64,000 bases of DNA from Anseranas semipalmata (taxonomy: Eukaryota > Chordata > Aves > Anseriformes > Anseranatidae), in NCBI GenBank assembly GCA_013399115.1, contig VXAA01004204.1, positions 66,933 to 130,932 on the forward strand. Reading direction: 5' to 3'. Both the position numbers and the translations under genes were made by a program. The notes below the pieces were generated by a model. The model ran no database searches. It saw only the letters and a list, made by a program, of their open reading frames with translations, and was not told the origin of the DNA. Shown one piece after another: positions 48,609-61,393 of this stretch (positions within the stretch are counted from its first letter, which is position 1; the number at the start of each line of letters is the position of its first letter).

Positions 48609-51600
48609 GTATTGTAATATGCATATGCAGTTACTGATATAGCTGTGAATAAAAAGCTGTTATACTTCAGGAGCTAAACAGGATTGGGCTCAAAACTTAT
48701 GTTCTTCAAGTAGTCCAGGAACTCAGAGTTAAGTTACAGTAGGCCAGTTTATACTTTTCCATCCTTATCCAAGCAGTGTTAAGATATTGGGCAGTAGAGT
48801 CTGAGATAATTATCTGAAAATACTTGAACTAAATATTTGCTTTTTTGAATTAGCTATAGGGTGACTAAACTAACAGCAGAGCTCATACCTGAACCACACT
48901 ATCTGCTCTGTATGAGAAAAGAGCCGATCAAGGTCAGATAGTACCAAACAGACGGAAGTACTATGTCCAGAATGTCAATGTAGCAAGCTGCATGGAGCTT
49001 CATAGGTAGGGTCAAGCTTGCTACTTTGCAGCACCACTTCTATGATAAACTCTTATGTGCCTAGTCTGTAGTAAGCCTAGTGAGCCCCCTCCTCATGTTT
49101 GGAAAGCTTAACCATATATTTAAAAAACAGAATTCAGATTTCATAACTGAGCTGATCAAAGTAGAGTGGGGGAAATGAGCAAAAAGCAATCTGTGGAATT
49201 TTCTGATCTTGGAAAAAAAGAATTAACAAGTGTTGGTGAGTTGTTGCAGTCCACATTCTAATAAAAGCACTAATACTTGGCATTTGTGTGCTAAATTAAG
49301 ATTTTTCTGTTCATTCTCTAAAAAGAAAGAGGGAAACAGGGACACAAAGCAGCAATAAAATGGAAAATGTGCAATTAGAATATTATTTCGTACTTCAGAT
49401 TAACTTCAGGAAGTAATGCTAATGGTGCATGGAGGCATGACATTTTTGGAGGTGCTTATATTCTGTTTTGTCTCATAGAGTGTAACTAGTAATTGTCTAA
49501 GCAGCAAAGCATGCCAGGTGCTGAGCCTCTAGCCCTTGGCCATGCTAGCTGTGATGACGCCTTTGGATGATCTATCCATCTGCTTGCAAAGGCTTTTTGC
49601 CTGTGGGTGTGAGTACAAATGTGACTGTGTTTGGAAGTAGGGGAGATGGCACCCCATGCACCACAGTCTTTTGAAGGGAGGGGAAAAAAAAAGGCAGCCT
49701 AATCCTCTATCTGGCCTTTCACTTCCTTTTACAAATTTCTCACATAAGCTCTGATGTGGCATGCATTTTATGTTAGTACCATTGATGAAAAGAGCGCAGG
49801 TTGACAAAGCCCAAATTCCTGCTCATTTGAAATGTATGAGCAAGTTGCAGCCCACTATGGATGGGTAGCACGTGCTTGGTGGCCCCACAGGGACCTGCTG
49901 GCTCAGTCCCCTGGCAGCATCCTCCTACAGCCGAGCCTACCCTGGGGTTACTGCTCAAGGCTCTGCATGGGATTTCTGATATGCTCATGTTGAGTTGGGA
50001 GTGCTGATCAGAACATCTGCATCTTGCACCTTTTATCTGGCTAACGTACAGCTGCTGATGCAAAGTCAGACTTCTGTGCAGCTACAGCAAGGACACAGGC
50101 TGCTGAAAGGCTGGCTGTTGGGAGTTTGGCTGCTTCCACGCCTTAAAGGATATGAGCAGCCAGGATATGCTGGCCTTGCCTGTGTATCTGCTTGCCAGCT
50201 GTGTGCAACTTGTTTTGTAGTGGCCTTGGCATGCGAGTAAGACTAGGAAAAATGCCAAGGTTGCATTTTGATCCTGTAACGCATTGTTACTATATCAGGG
50301 AATAAATCTTTTCACCACTTGGCCAAGTCTGTGAAGAAACTTCAGCTCTTCCTTTTGGGTTGTGAATATAGAGGGAAGAGGAATGGGTAGTTCTGTGGAA
50401 ATAGGTTCAAGGCTTTTATTGCCACCACTGTAATGAGTCTGATTCAAGTGAGCCTCTCAGCAGCCAGTGCTGACTCTCTAGTGCTGCCCACATAATGGCG
50501 TCTACAGCTTGGCTGTGGAGCTCTGAAGTGTGCTGTTAATGAGCCAGAGGGTATTTAACCTAACAAACATAAAACCTATCAATCCTTATTTTTGCTCAGT
50601 GTATCTAGTTCATGGCATTCTTCACTTTGATTTCTTGTTGCTCCCACACAATTGTCTCTAACTTGCTGTAGTGTTTGCCTAGGCTGACTGCTCTGAAATT
50701 AGTGTTACGCTTGTTTCTTCCTTCAGCATCACAAAGTTATGGGCAAGTGGAAGGAAGATGCTATTCCCATCCCTGATTAGATTTTTTTTTTTTCATTTCT
50801 AGCTTTCCTAGAAAAAAGGGATTTCTTTTCTAGGAGAGAGTATTATGTACTTTAAATATTCATTTTTTCATCTAGAGCATAGCTGAAATCAAAATGAAAT
50901 TTCCTGAAGTTACCTCCTGTGATAAACATCAGGAATGAATTTTCCCTCCTGTGAGTTAGAAATCCATTGGCTTCCATATTAGTGGCTTGACTTGCTTGTG
51001 CAGCACTGCTACAAAAGTGTTCACCAGGTGGGGCTGATGTACCCACCACAAGTGCCAATGTAAAGAGCTGACAGTGATCTTACCCCGGCTCCACAAGCAC
51101 AAAGCAGCAACTCTCAACCAGTAAAGCAAGACTACTGTGTTATATCCCAGCACTGAGGCAAGATGCAGAGATGAATTCAAGAAACCCTGCCAGATCTCTC
51201 TCCTGCCACAGGATAAACAGCGGCAGAGGTGGGCTCATGTTCCTGGACAGCCTGCTTTCCCCCTGGGGAGCTGCAGGCAAAGTGAACTGTTCTGACAAGG
51301 GCAGCTGCCTGCTCCCAGCTAGACTATTCCTGGGATCAGGCTGCCCTGCTTGTACAGTTTGCCCATGGGAAAGAGTTGTCTAGAGTGTGCAGTAGGGTGA
51401 TTGCTGTGGCAGGCCAGCATAATGCAGCTTGCTCACCCTAGGAAAGGAGAGTGCCTAGAAGCTGGGTACATAAGTAGTTTTGACAGTGGCAACCCCTTTT
51501 TTCATCTGCTGTTGTGATGAGGGGCCACTTGGGAATGCACAGTGACTGTCCCTTGCTCATGCTTGAGAAATCCAATGTGTCTGGAAATGTCAGACCTGCT

Positions 51601-54600
51601 GTAGGTATGCAGAAGGCCTCATAAGATGCTGCAAGAATAAAATTCTACTGTGAAGATGAGTCGAACTTTCTGTGCAAATGCATCAAAGGTATTTAATCCA
51701 CCTGGTTTCACATCAGTGTTTGCGTTTTAGGTGAGGTACTGACTGGCAGGTTTCAATAGGAAGTTCTGTATAAGGTGGCTGCCTTGGATAGTTAAAAATA
51801 AATAAACAAACTGACCACCCTGGACAAATTGCTGCTGCTCCTGCGCAGTAACTGTGACTGTTCTCCACAGTTGCAGCTGCCCATAGTAAAATTCACCAGA
51901 TGCCAACTCTGCTCTGGCTTTTCACATGTAAACAGCTGAATAGGGTTACTCATTCTGCTGAATCTTAGGCCTGAATGTTCAAATTGTGTTGCAGAAAACT
52001 TTTCACCTGCATGGAACCAATCCAAAAATAGGCCTTGGCAATCATGAGTCAGTTGCGTTGCTGTAAAATGATCCCATTAGGGTTAGAGCTAACTCAGCTT
52101 CTTTTTTCTTTAAACGAAAAGGAATGCTAAATATGTTTTCAAAGCTAACCAAGGACCAAATCCTCTAGGGTCAGTTTCTAGCCCCGTCAGAAACTCCCCT
52201 GGGGCCCTGCTTTGATGCTAACACTTGTCCTTCTGACTACTTGCAGTGGTAAGCATCGTGTTCGTGTATACAGCAGATCACTGAGATAGCTAGTGCAGCC
52301 ACAATAACAGGTAGCTGTGCTTGGGACAGACAATTTTCTAGTTGTGGTTGGAATCTCTGCTCTAATTCTGAAGAGAGGACAACTGAGGAAGCTAAATTTT
52401 AAAAATTTCTTGTTTTTTTTTTTTAAACAATTTCCCATACTCAGCATTATGGGAAATGGTGACTGGGATGGGTGAGTTATTGAGGTACCCAGTTTCCTTT
52501 CTCCAGTGAAGTCATTGTGTCCACATATGGCAAATGAAGTGCAAGCTGTGCCCCTGTCTTCAGAGTAATGGCAAATAGGAGGAAGGTTCTGATTCCTAAT
52601 CAGAAATGTCTGGTTTTGTGAAGTTTTTTTAATCAGTCAGCAAGCTGAAGGTGCTGGCAATCATGCAGGAAACAGAATTCAGTTCTGAGTCACCCAAGAG
52701 AAAGATGCAAAGCAACCAGTCCTTCATGCATAGCCCATCAATAGCTTCATCTGGTATGCTAAGAAGAAGTTGGAGAAGAAGAGAAAGTCTTAGTATATTA
52801 GTGTAATTGGAAATATTACGCACTCTAAAAGTTTTTTAGATTGGCAGCATTGTTCTGGCTACATAAACTGATCTCCCCATGTTAGGTTTTAAGTATCTCA
52901 GACACCTGTGACAGTCTGGATGTGGTAGAGCTGTCTGCAGGGTGTAAGAGCTGATGAAAAGGTAGGAGAAACTGAGTCTTAAGCATTGAGCCGCCTTCTG
53001 TCCCTTCTACTTAATCATGAAGTGTTCATCTAACGCTTTTCAGGATGGTTCTTTCTATGCAGTCAAAACTGTCTGATCCTTAGGAGTGTTTTATTGTTTC
53101 CCTACAAACGATTCCCTTAACTGCAGCACATGCAATTGTTGCAGTTTTTACTGCTGAAACTTTCAGCTTTTATTTGACTTTTGTAAATGTCTTTGTCATG
53201 GCTGAAACAGTGAAACATGAGAAACTTGACTGCTGAGGTCTAAAACCACAAGAAAACGAAGGATCATTTTAGTACAGATCTTTGAAACCACTCTTCTGCC
53301 TTCAAACAACAACAACAAGCCATGACTTCTGTTTACTTATCATTTGCAGTTGTCCTGTGCCTGTTTTTGTTTTGGCCTTACAACACGTGAGTGTAGACTC
53401 ACTTTTCATATAATACTTATGTAAATATTCAGCTAGTTTAAATATTGAGCAACAGAAGGAATGTCTTTGTCCTTTCTGATAACACAGCCATTCTCCTCCC
53501 TCCTTTTTCTTTAAAGCTCCTAAGAAATGCTTAATCCTGAGAATTCCTGAATGCAATTATGTTCAGTTATGATTGTTTTTGGCTGTGGTGTGAATAAATG
53601 CTCTACACAGTGGTATGGGAATGGTTTGATCATATTACAACCAGTCACATCTTTCCACCTCTGTGACTGGAAAGAGACCAACAGTGCTATACCGTGCCAA
53701 CTCAGTCCCATGGATCAGGTCTCAAGAGCACAGAAACTACACAGTGCCCATCACAAATGCAAGTTTCAGAGGCTCCTTCTCTAGTAGACCCAAATAATGC
53801 AAACATCACCACAATGACAAGCTCTGCTAAACCTTAAATTAGCTGTATAGGTCTCTGGGTAATATGGACAGTGGCATAAGAAGAGCAGGACCACCCCTTT
53901 GTTCCTTGTTGAATTCAAGTCCCTAAAACTTATTTGCTACAAAACGAAGATACTTCCCCGAGGCAGCAAAGAGCACAGCGAGGTAACTGGCACAACTAAG
54001 GCTTGCTGTGACTTGTGACTAGCATAAATGGGTTTGACAGTGCAAGGGCATGCATCTCTGAACGAGCTAGGCAGGTTCATGCAGTCACATGGATCATTGC
54101 ACAAGGCTGCAAGAGCAGCGTGTGCCCTGCTTGTCTGGTACCCGCTCCTTTTCCAGAAGCCAGCACGAGTAGGCTCTGCCATCACACCTCTCTACAAGCA
54201 AAATTGCTATAGCTGCTCTCCTAACATTTGCATTTCTTCTTTCCCTTGATTTTGGTTTTATGATGGGGTCGGGTTTATTTGCTTTGTATACAGAGGAGTG
54301 GAGGAGCGGTGGGAGTGCGGGTGGCACAAGAGGAGGAGGGGTAACTGCCTTTGTGGAATACAAACCCTGGGCTTTTGTGAGGCATCAAACAATTGTTTAA
54401 TCACATAGCTTGTACGTGGCTTTACTCCAAGGTTGTATGCCATGAATTGCATGTAGCTATGGTCCAGCCTGAGCTGTTCACTAGCAAGAAAATACCGAAT
54501 ATAGAAGTATCTTAATGAGGTTACCTTAGGGCAAGTTATGTATGGCTTTGGGAATATGTAAGCCAAAGTAGTATCTTTTATTACCTAAATTGAGGCAGAT

Positions 54601-56257
54601 GGGCAAGACTCCAGGGAATTTTGTGCAACAAATGCTAGAAATGAATTTCAGTCACAGGGCAGGGACAATATTTAACAATCATGTACAAAGGAAAATTAAT
54701 GCTTTGATAGAAGGGGAATGACAGTGGAACTTGTACCTGTCCCCAGTGCAAAACCTCAGCTAATCAGTCAGATGCACACAGAGAGAAGTTAACTAAATTT
54801 TGATTACAATATAAAGATTTAAGAAAGCTGATGGACAGAAAATATCAATAGTAGTGCTACTCAGACCCAGAGACAACTTTCTCAGGCTGATTTGAAACTA
54901 TGGTTCAAATTTACACCTCAGAAAGATGAATCCACTTCTTCACTGGAGTGGTTTGGGGTATATGCACATGCCTGCAAGAACAGAATTTGGGTCTTGTGTT
55001 TTGAACGGTTACTAAGAGTTTGTAGGATATAAAAATAGTCCAGAGAAAGATAGTGCACGTGCTTGTTCACCTTTCACAGCAATTCCTATCCCATCTGAGG
55101 AATGGAACTTTAATCATTACACTGTTAAATTAAATTTATGAGGGTTATAAATGTGGATACAAAGTACAACCCCCTTGCCCTGCAGGGAGCCAGTTGCAAG
55201 CTCCCCAAACCAGACACCCTGTTTTCATTCTAATTACTGAGTATTTCTCCTTCATAAGGGCAGTCCTAGTTTTTAATGAAAATTTGTATTGAAGGATTTG
55301 ATTACACAACCTGCACTCAGACAAACCACGCGTGGCTTGGATCCTCGACTGAATATAGCTGAGCTGATGTGCACCAGCTAAGCACTTGGCCCGGTGTTTT
55401 CCCCAGGCCTAAACGGAAAATCAGCAGGGGTTTTGCCTGAGAATGGTAGGGTCTGGCAAGGAGGAGTCTTCAGCAATGTTGTGAGTTACCGATAATGTTC
55501 ATCAAGCTGCAGCTTTCAATCCTGGCTGTCTGAAGTCAGGTACTTAAATGACAGGGAACTGAATAGCAGCTGCAGGTGGCAAGTACACCTGGAAGTCAGG
55601 CTTTTAATCAAGTTGAATGCAAATTTCAGTGCCTGCATTAGGAATTTACTTCAAATAATGCTCAGGCGTCTTGTACTGCAAGGCATGAACTAAATCCTTT
55701 ATGAACAGTTCTAATAATAGACGGTTGAAAAACTAATTCTTATGCTAGAAAAGATGCTTCTATACAAGGTATTTTAGTGAATTTCTGAAATCATTATGGG
55801 TTGCTGGAAGTACTTGCAATTTTATTATTTGTCTCATTTGCATTCTTGCAGGTGAGAAAACTTCTCATGTTATGTTTTCTTCTTCAGCAGCTATAGCACT
55901 TGCAGGGTTACCGTGTTAGTCAATTATCTTATAATTACATGTTAGAATACTAATGGATTTTGTAATGGCTTTTTTTGTGTGTGCTAGAATATCAAGAAAT
56001 CTACTGATGAAAAAATGCTATAATTTTCAGTTATTAAATGAGCATAATTAAGAAGACAAGGCCAAAGGAAAGAGTTGTTAGCCGTTATTTCCACATGGAG
56101 TTGCTAGTAGTCATTTCCATGTACTTTCTAGCACCAGGGGATTTCATGGAGAAGAACTGAAAGTACAGAGTTTCTTTGCCGTATAAAAAGCTCAGAGATA
56201 CATGTTTGTGAAATCCAGCATCTGCTCAAGAAAAATGCACCTTGAAAAGATTTTTTT

Positions 56258-56317
56258 ATCCTTTTTCTTTCTTTTTTTTTTACTTTTTTATTTTTTTTAT
56301 TATTATTATTTTTATTT
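56258..56317 (+). repeat. T-rich low-complexity stretch
   Basis: Runs of T interrupted by single c or a, ending in a short (ATT)n block, within intron 4. Phe/Tyr-rich open frames here are artefacts. Confidence 0.85.
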
Positions 56318-59300
56318 TGCGTTGGCATTGGTCTCCAGGTTTGCCTCATCCCAATCCCTGTGCAGAGCAGCTCTCAAGGGATCTCTGCTCAATGTTGCGT
56401 TTGAATTTTCTTAAAGTTCTGCAGTGCAGGAAGGGCTCATTGAGGAAAACTTTGTAGTTTTTTTCATAGAAGTCTGCATGTGCAGATTGCTGCTCTCTAT
56501 TCAGGCATCACATCTGGGCAAGGGTGAAGAAGAGCAGTACAGAAGAAACTGTTGTGTTTCAGGATCAGTTTAGTATTTCCACCACCACCAAGTGTGTAAC
56601 ACTGAAGAAATATGTAAATATAATTATTGTATTTACTGCAAAGCAGGTTGCTAGGGCCAGGCCTTTTGCTTATGTTACTGCCTATGACTTGGATACTACC
56701 TGGCTTTAACTGTAAAAATAAGGGGTAGGTAAAATCACAGGAGGGATTTAAATATTGCAGTAATCAGTTATGGAATATCTGATGATTTTTATGAGCAGTA
56801 AATCATAGCCCCTTTGTCGAACACTTTGGCTCCCTCACACAAAATTTGAGGAGGAACTTTGAAATCAGTTAGCGGAGGGCATCTAACCTGGCTGGAAGAA
56901 ATGATTTTCAGAGTTAAGTAGGCTGTATCTCCTATACAGCCAGCTGATAGAAACATTCTTGCTCTCTCACTTTCTGTCCTAAAATATATTTAATTTATTT
57001 TAAGCTTCAAGCAGGAAGCATTAGAGAAACTCTATCAAAATACTCTCTGGTTTGCTTTCTTAAACATTAGGGTCCAAGCCTGTGCTCTGTCTTGGAAGCA
57101 GGAGTCTGGGTGTCATGGCAGAGATGTTCCCCTGGCATACCTGACCTATTGGGCTGTATGGGACTGGAAATGCTGAGTTTGTGAATTCAGCCTGTGGTGC
57201 ACTGGGAAAATATTTCAGAGCCCTGAGTAGCTTTTTCCACTTTTTATCTTGTGGGCTGAGTGATGAAACACCTTGCTACCGCTCCAACTCCGATGCTGCT
57301 GCGTATCGCTGCTGCTCCCTGCAGCTGCTCTGCTTCCCCAGGGATCACTGGTTTCCCAGCAGGGCTGCTGGCTGCCAGGTGCCTGCTGCTGCCTGCAGCT
57401 TGCTCCCTGCTGCTTCGAGCTCTGCAGGGTAGTTGCCATACTCCCCCTTTTACCCTGCTGTTGCCATAACCTGGCCTGCCACAGCCTGGGGACCAAGCTG
57501 TGTTGGTGGCACTGCAAAAGCCCAGCTCTAAAAGTGTGTACTTACAGAACAAAAAGCTGGGAGCTCTGTGAATTTTAGCAGATATATATTCTTTGTGCCT
57601 GAGGCTTCCTGTTGGCATTAGTTACTGATTTCTTTCCATTAGTTATTTTCCAACACGTAAGCACGCAGTAACTGTTGTGCAGCACATGCGGCTTTAATCC
57701 ACGAAGCCTGCAAACTGGGATCTGCAAAGCTCCAATGACTTCAGTGTGTGCCTAGCTTTCTGTCCCAATAACGCAGGAAAAGCTTGCATCTGTGAACTCA
57801 AGGATGTGTGCAAGTCTCTGCAGGATGTGGGTTTCAGTTCTAATACTTCTGCTGCTATTTGAGGAGGATGTAACAAAGAAATAAGATTAAAAAAAAAAGA
57901 GGTAGGATTGGTATAAACGGAAAAAAGATGCAGGGTAATTACTGTATTTTAATTATGCTGCAAGTAAGCGGGTTGCTGAACAGCGTAATTTTCAGTGTTC
58001 AGCAGCAGTAATGGCAACAAAGAGTTTGTGGTGCTCACGTGTGGTGCTTACTGTCATTCACCCTCCCATTTTCTCTGGTGTGCGATCGCTGTTCTTCTTG
58101 GAGGCATCCTAAAAGCCGAGCACGTGAAGATAACACAGGCTGGGGGGTTCCTCAACTCGTTTCGTGCATACCTGGTCTTGCAGGCCCAGCAAGACAGAAG
58201 GCAGACTCTCCAGACTGATCTAGATGCTTTTTTTGTGTGAACATGTTATCCGTGGCCTGTTTCATGGAGCAGAAAATTGATGTCAGAATATTGTTATTAT
58301 ACCAGTCAAGGCTTTATATTCAAATTATTACAGACAGATATGCAAAGCTGCAAATACTGTATGATAAGCTGCCAAAGCCTAATGCCCTGTTTTTAGGAAG
58401 TTAAACGTAGCGCTATGAATAAAATTATGATTTGCATTTGAAATTCCTGAGACAATAGAAACTGGATAAAAATGTAGGCCACAATTTATGCATCAAAAGT
58501 GCCATGAGCAACTGATGGATTTTGCTATTTTGCAGCATCCTGAATGCATACAGATCAGGTTTAAACCTTAATACCAGGGAATGCTTTTGATGAATTACAT
58601 GGTAAAACCAAACACATTCTCAAAATCCCAGAACTGTTTGTTAACATAAAGCACCCTTTTGTCTGGTTGCCAGTACATTATGGCATTCCCATCTTATTCT
58701 CAATCACTGTTCAGGCTGGTGGGAGGTCTTCTGCTCAGGGTGAGTATGTAATGACATCTGTTGTTGCTGCAATTGCTGGTGTGAGACAATTTCAGGCAGA
58801 AATCCTGGCTACCTAGGAGCAGTTTAGCAAGAGGTATTTGGTTTTTGGTTTTTGTTTGTTTTTTTTCCTTGACTGAGGTGTAATTTTTTGTAAGATTATA
58901 AATGCTCGCTCAGATTGATGGAAAGAGCTCTAGGTTACAATAACCAGTAAAATAAACATATTCATAATATGGCCAATGTCAAATGTAGTTTTCTGGACAG
59001 AATATCCTCTGCAGTCATTGTTTGCTGGCATGACAAGCATTAAGCCAAAGTGATAGAAATGAAACTGTGATCGGTTACTTTAGCAGTGAAGCCCCAAAGC
59101 CACCTTTGCCTGATGATCCTCCGAGCATACGTCTGTGCTGGTGCTCAGGGTTGGCCAGTGGTTACTAGCCTGTTTATCCTTTCCTCTCTCACCTGGATTT
59201 TTCTTTCTTATTGGCTACTAGAGTAGATATTTGAGATGATAATTATTTCAGAGAGGCATTCCTTGTATTCTTCTTTGCTTTGAAGGTTAATATAAAAACC

Positions 59301-61369
59301 CAAGTCTATCTGCCAGAGAGTTCACACTGTGCCTATAGTTCAGACCTATCGCCCTGCACAGAAGATTTATTCTCTGTCACAGCATACACGTGTACCTTGA
59401 GTTGGCAGTAGCAGGATATATTAATTTATGGCAGAGCATGTAAGAAAGTAAATGATGAGCTACTAATCCTGATTGTTTTCTGAAAGTATTAAGTAAAATG
59501 CCAGGCTCACAAGACAGCTTTAAGCTCTGTAAATGTCTCACTTGCTTTTCTTTCTATTGCTCTTTGTATGTAAAGTGGGGAATTTGAATTTTTTTGAGAT
59601 GTAACATTTGGGATCAGAGCCACAACAAATAGCTCAGTTTCAGACAAGAAACCTAATCTAAATTGTGTATAGTGAGAAGAAACACAAACACAGCACTAGT
59701 GTACGCAGGTTAAACTGTACGAAGCTGGTTTTCTCTCTTAATTAACTTTCACCTGACATGTTCAAGCATTGTTTTCCTAGTTGGATTTTCAGCCTGACTG
59801 AGCACCTTAAACTTCTTGCTCCCATTAAATCAATATCAACTATTTTATGGTGCAGAGCTGGCTTCTCCAGTTACGAAGACGGTGTTTGCTAAATTCCTTC
59901 TTTTGTTGTGTTTACTCGAAGTTACTTACTTTGTCGCATTCCTACAGATTAGAAACCTTTTGTCTGTGATTCGTTCTATTCCTTTTGAGGACAAGTGAGT
60001 GGAATTTCACTTGTCAGAAGGAGCTTTGGCTCTGTATTTCGCAATTCTGTGAGAGGGCGCAGATATGTGCGGAAAAGATATGCACACAAGAAGATGTAGG
60101 GGATTATGGTTTTGCAGGCAGGATAAGCAATGCTGCATTTAGCACAAGATAAGAGTGAACTTGGGCAGATGTTGTAGAGGAACTGATGTTCTGTTGGTTT
60201 CCACTGAGATATTCTTGCACTAACCTAAGAGTGTCAACACAAAGGTTTAACAAAACTTACCCCCCCCAAAAAAAGCCAAAATACAAACAAAAAACTTTTA
60301 AAATTAATGCAGATTGACTTTTTATTGTATTCCCTGCCTCCCAGGCGAGATATAAAGGTGTGGAGTTCATGAACACTTTCAATAAAACATGTTAACTCTG
60401 CAGTCAGATGCTCTCATTGAGAAGTAAGCTGGCGTTGGGCTGCAGCCATGTAAAGCACGGTAAGCTCTGCCATAACCAGCTGTGGGCATGTCTTATTCTG
60501 AAATACCTGTGAAGTAGATTAAGCCTCAAGTGGTTGAATAACCCAACATGTAGCGTGAGGTTAGAGTGTGCACAGTGGCGGAATAGCTGCAATACACCTG
60601 TGTGCAATACACTTCTGCAGGACTCTGATAAACCTGCAGGAAGCAGTGGTGGGGAGAGGATAAGCATCACTCTGGGATGGAGCAACGGAGAGTGAGGAGG
60701 GGTTTGACATGCTAATATGTCAAAGGCAGATAAGGTGAAGTGATATGAACAGTCTCTGTGGTTTGGAAATCAAGCGAGCAGCTGCAAAGAAAGATGCCAA
60801 GCCCAGAGAATGAGGCAGTTGTGGCATGGGCATGTTTTCAGGGCCCCTAATTATACTTTAGATTATTTACTGCAGTAAATAATAATGATAATGAAAAAAA
60901 AAATTGGTTACAAAACCTGTGTGTGCACCTGTGTATTTGCAAGAGTTATGGTCTGGCATGAGTGATATGGTTGGAAGTCCAGGGATAAATGCAGCTAGGT
61001 GGTTTAGGGTCCCGAAGAGAGCATTGCTGTTCTCAGGTCTGTAGGTTTGATCTGTCGGTCTGAATTCTGGGCAGGCGTGCAAGTCAGTGTCCCAAACCTC
61101 TGAGCAGTCCAGGAGAGCCAGCCTGGGTCTGTCAGCACACCGCATCCTAAGACATAAAGGCGCAGTGGAATGTCTGTCTAGGGAGAATTGTACGAGCAAG
61201 GTCCCGTTCTTGTTGCTAACACAGCATGTGTGAAACTGGGAGATAAGGACCATAAGATTCAACCTCCTTTAAACTGTCTGTTGATTTAAGTCATTTCACT
61301 GGGGAGCTGTGCTTCGGGAGCCTTTGACTACAGCCTCAGCTGGCATGATCTATTTTCTTTATGATGCAT

Positions 61370-61393
61370 CACGTGAGAATTAGCTATATAAAG
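61370..61393 (+). promoter_or_regulatory. E-box plus TATA pair, possible cryptic promoter in intron 4
   Basis: CACGTG at 61370-61375 is followed by TATATAAAG at 61385-61393. A start would fall near 61415-61425. Downstream there is a 76-codon open frame (61514-61744) with no recognisable features. TATA-like sequences are common in AT-rich introns, so this is weak. Confidence 0.2.

Noticed and set aside
59948..59994. A 47-nt microexon-like segment bounded by cctacag and gtgagt in intron 4
   Set aside because: The length is not a multiple of three, so it would shift the SCIN frame. Its sequence does not match exon 5, and good-looking splice pairs are expected by chance in 15 kb.
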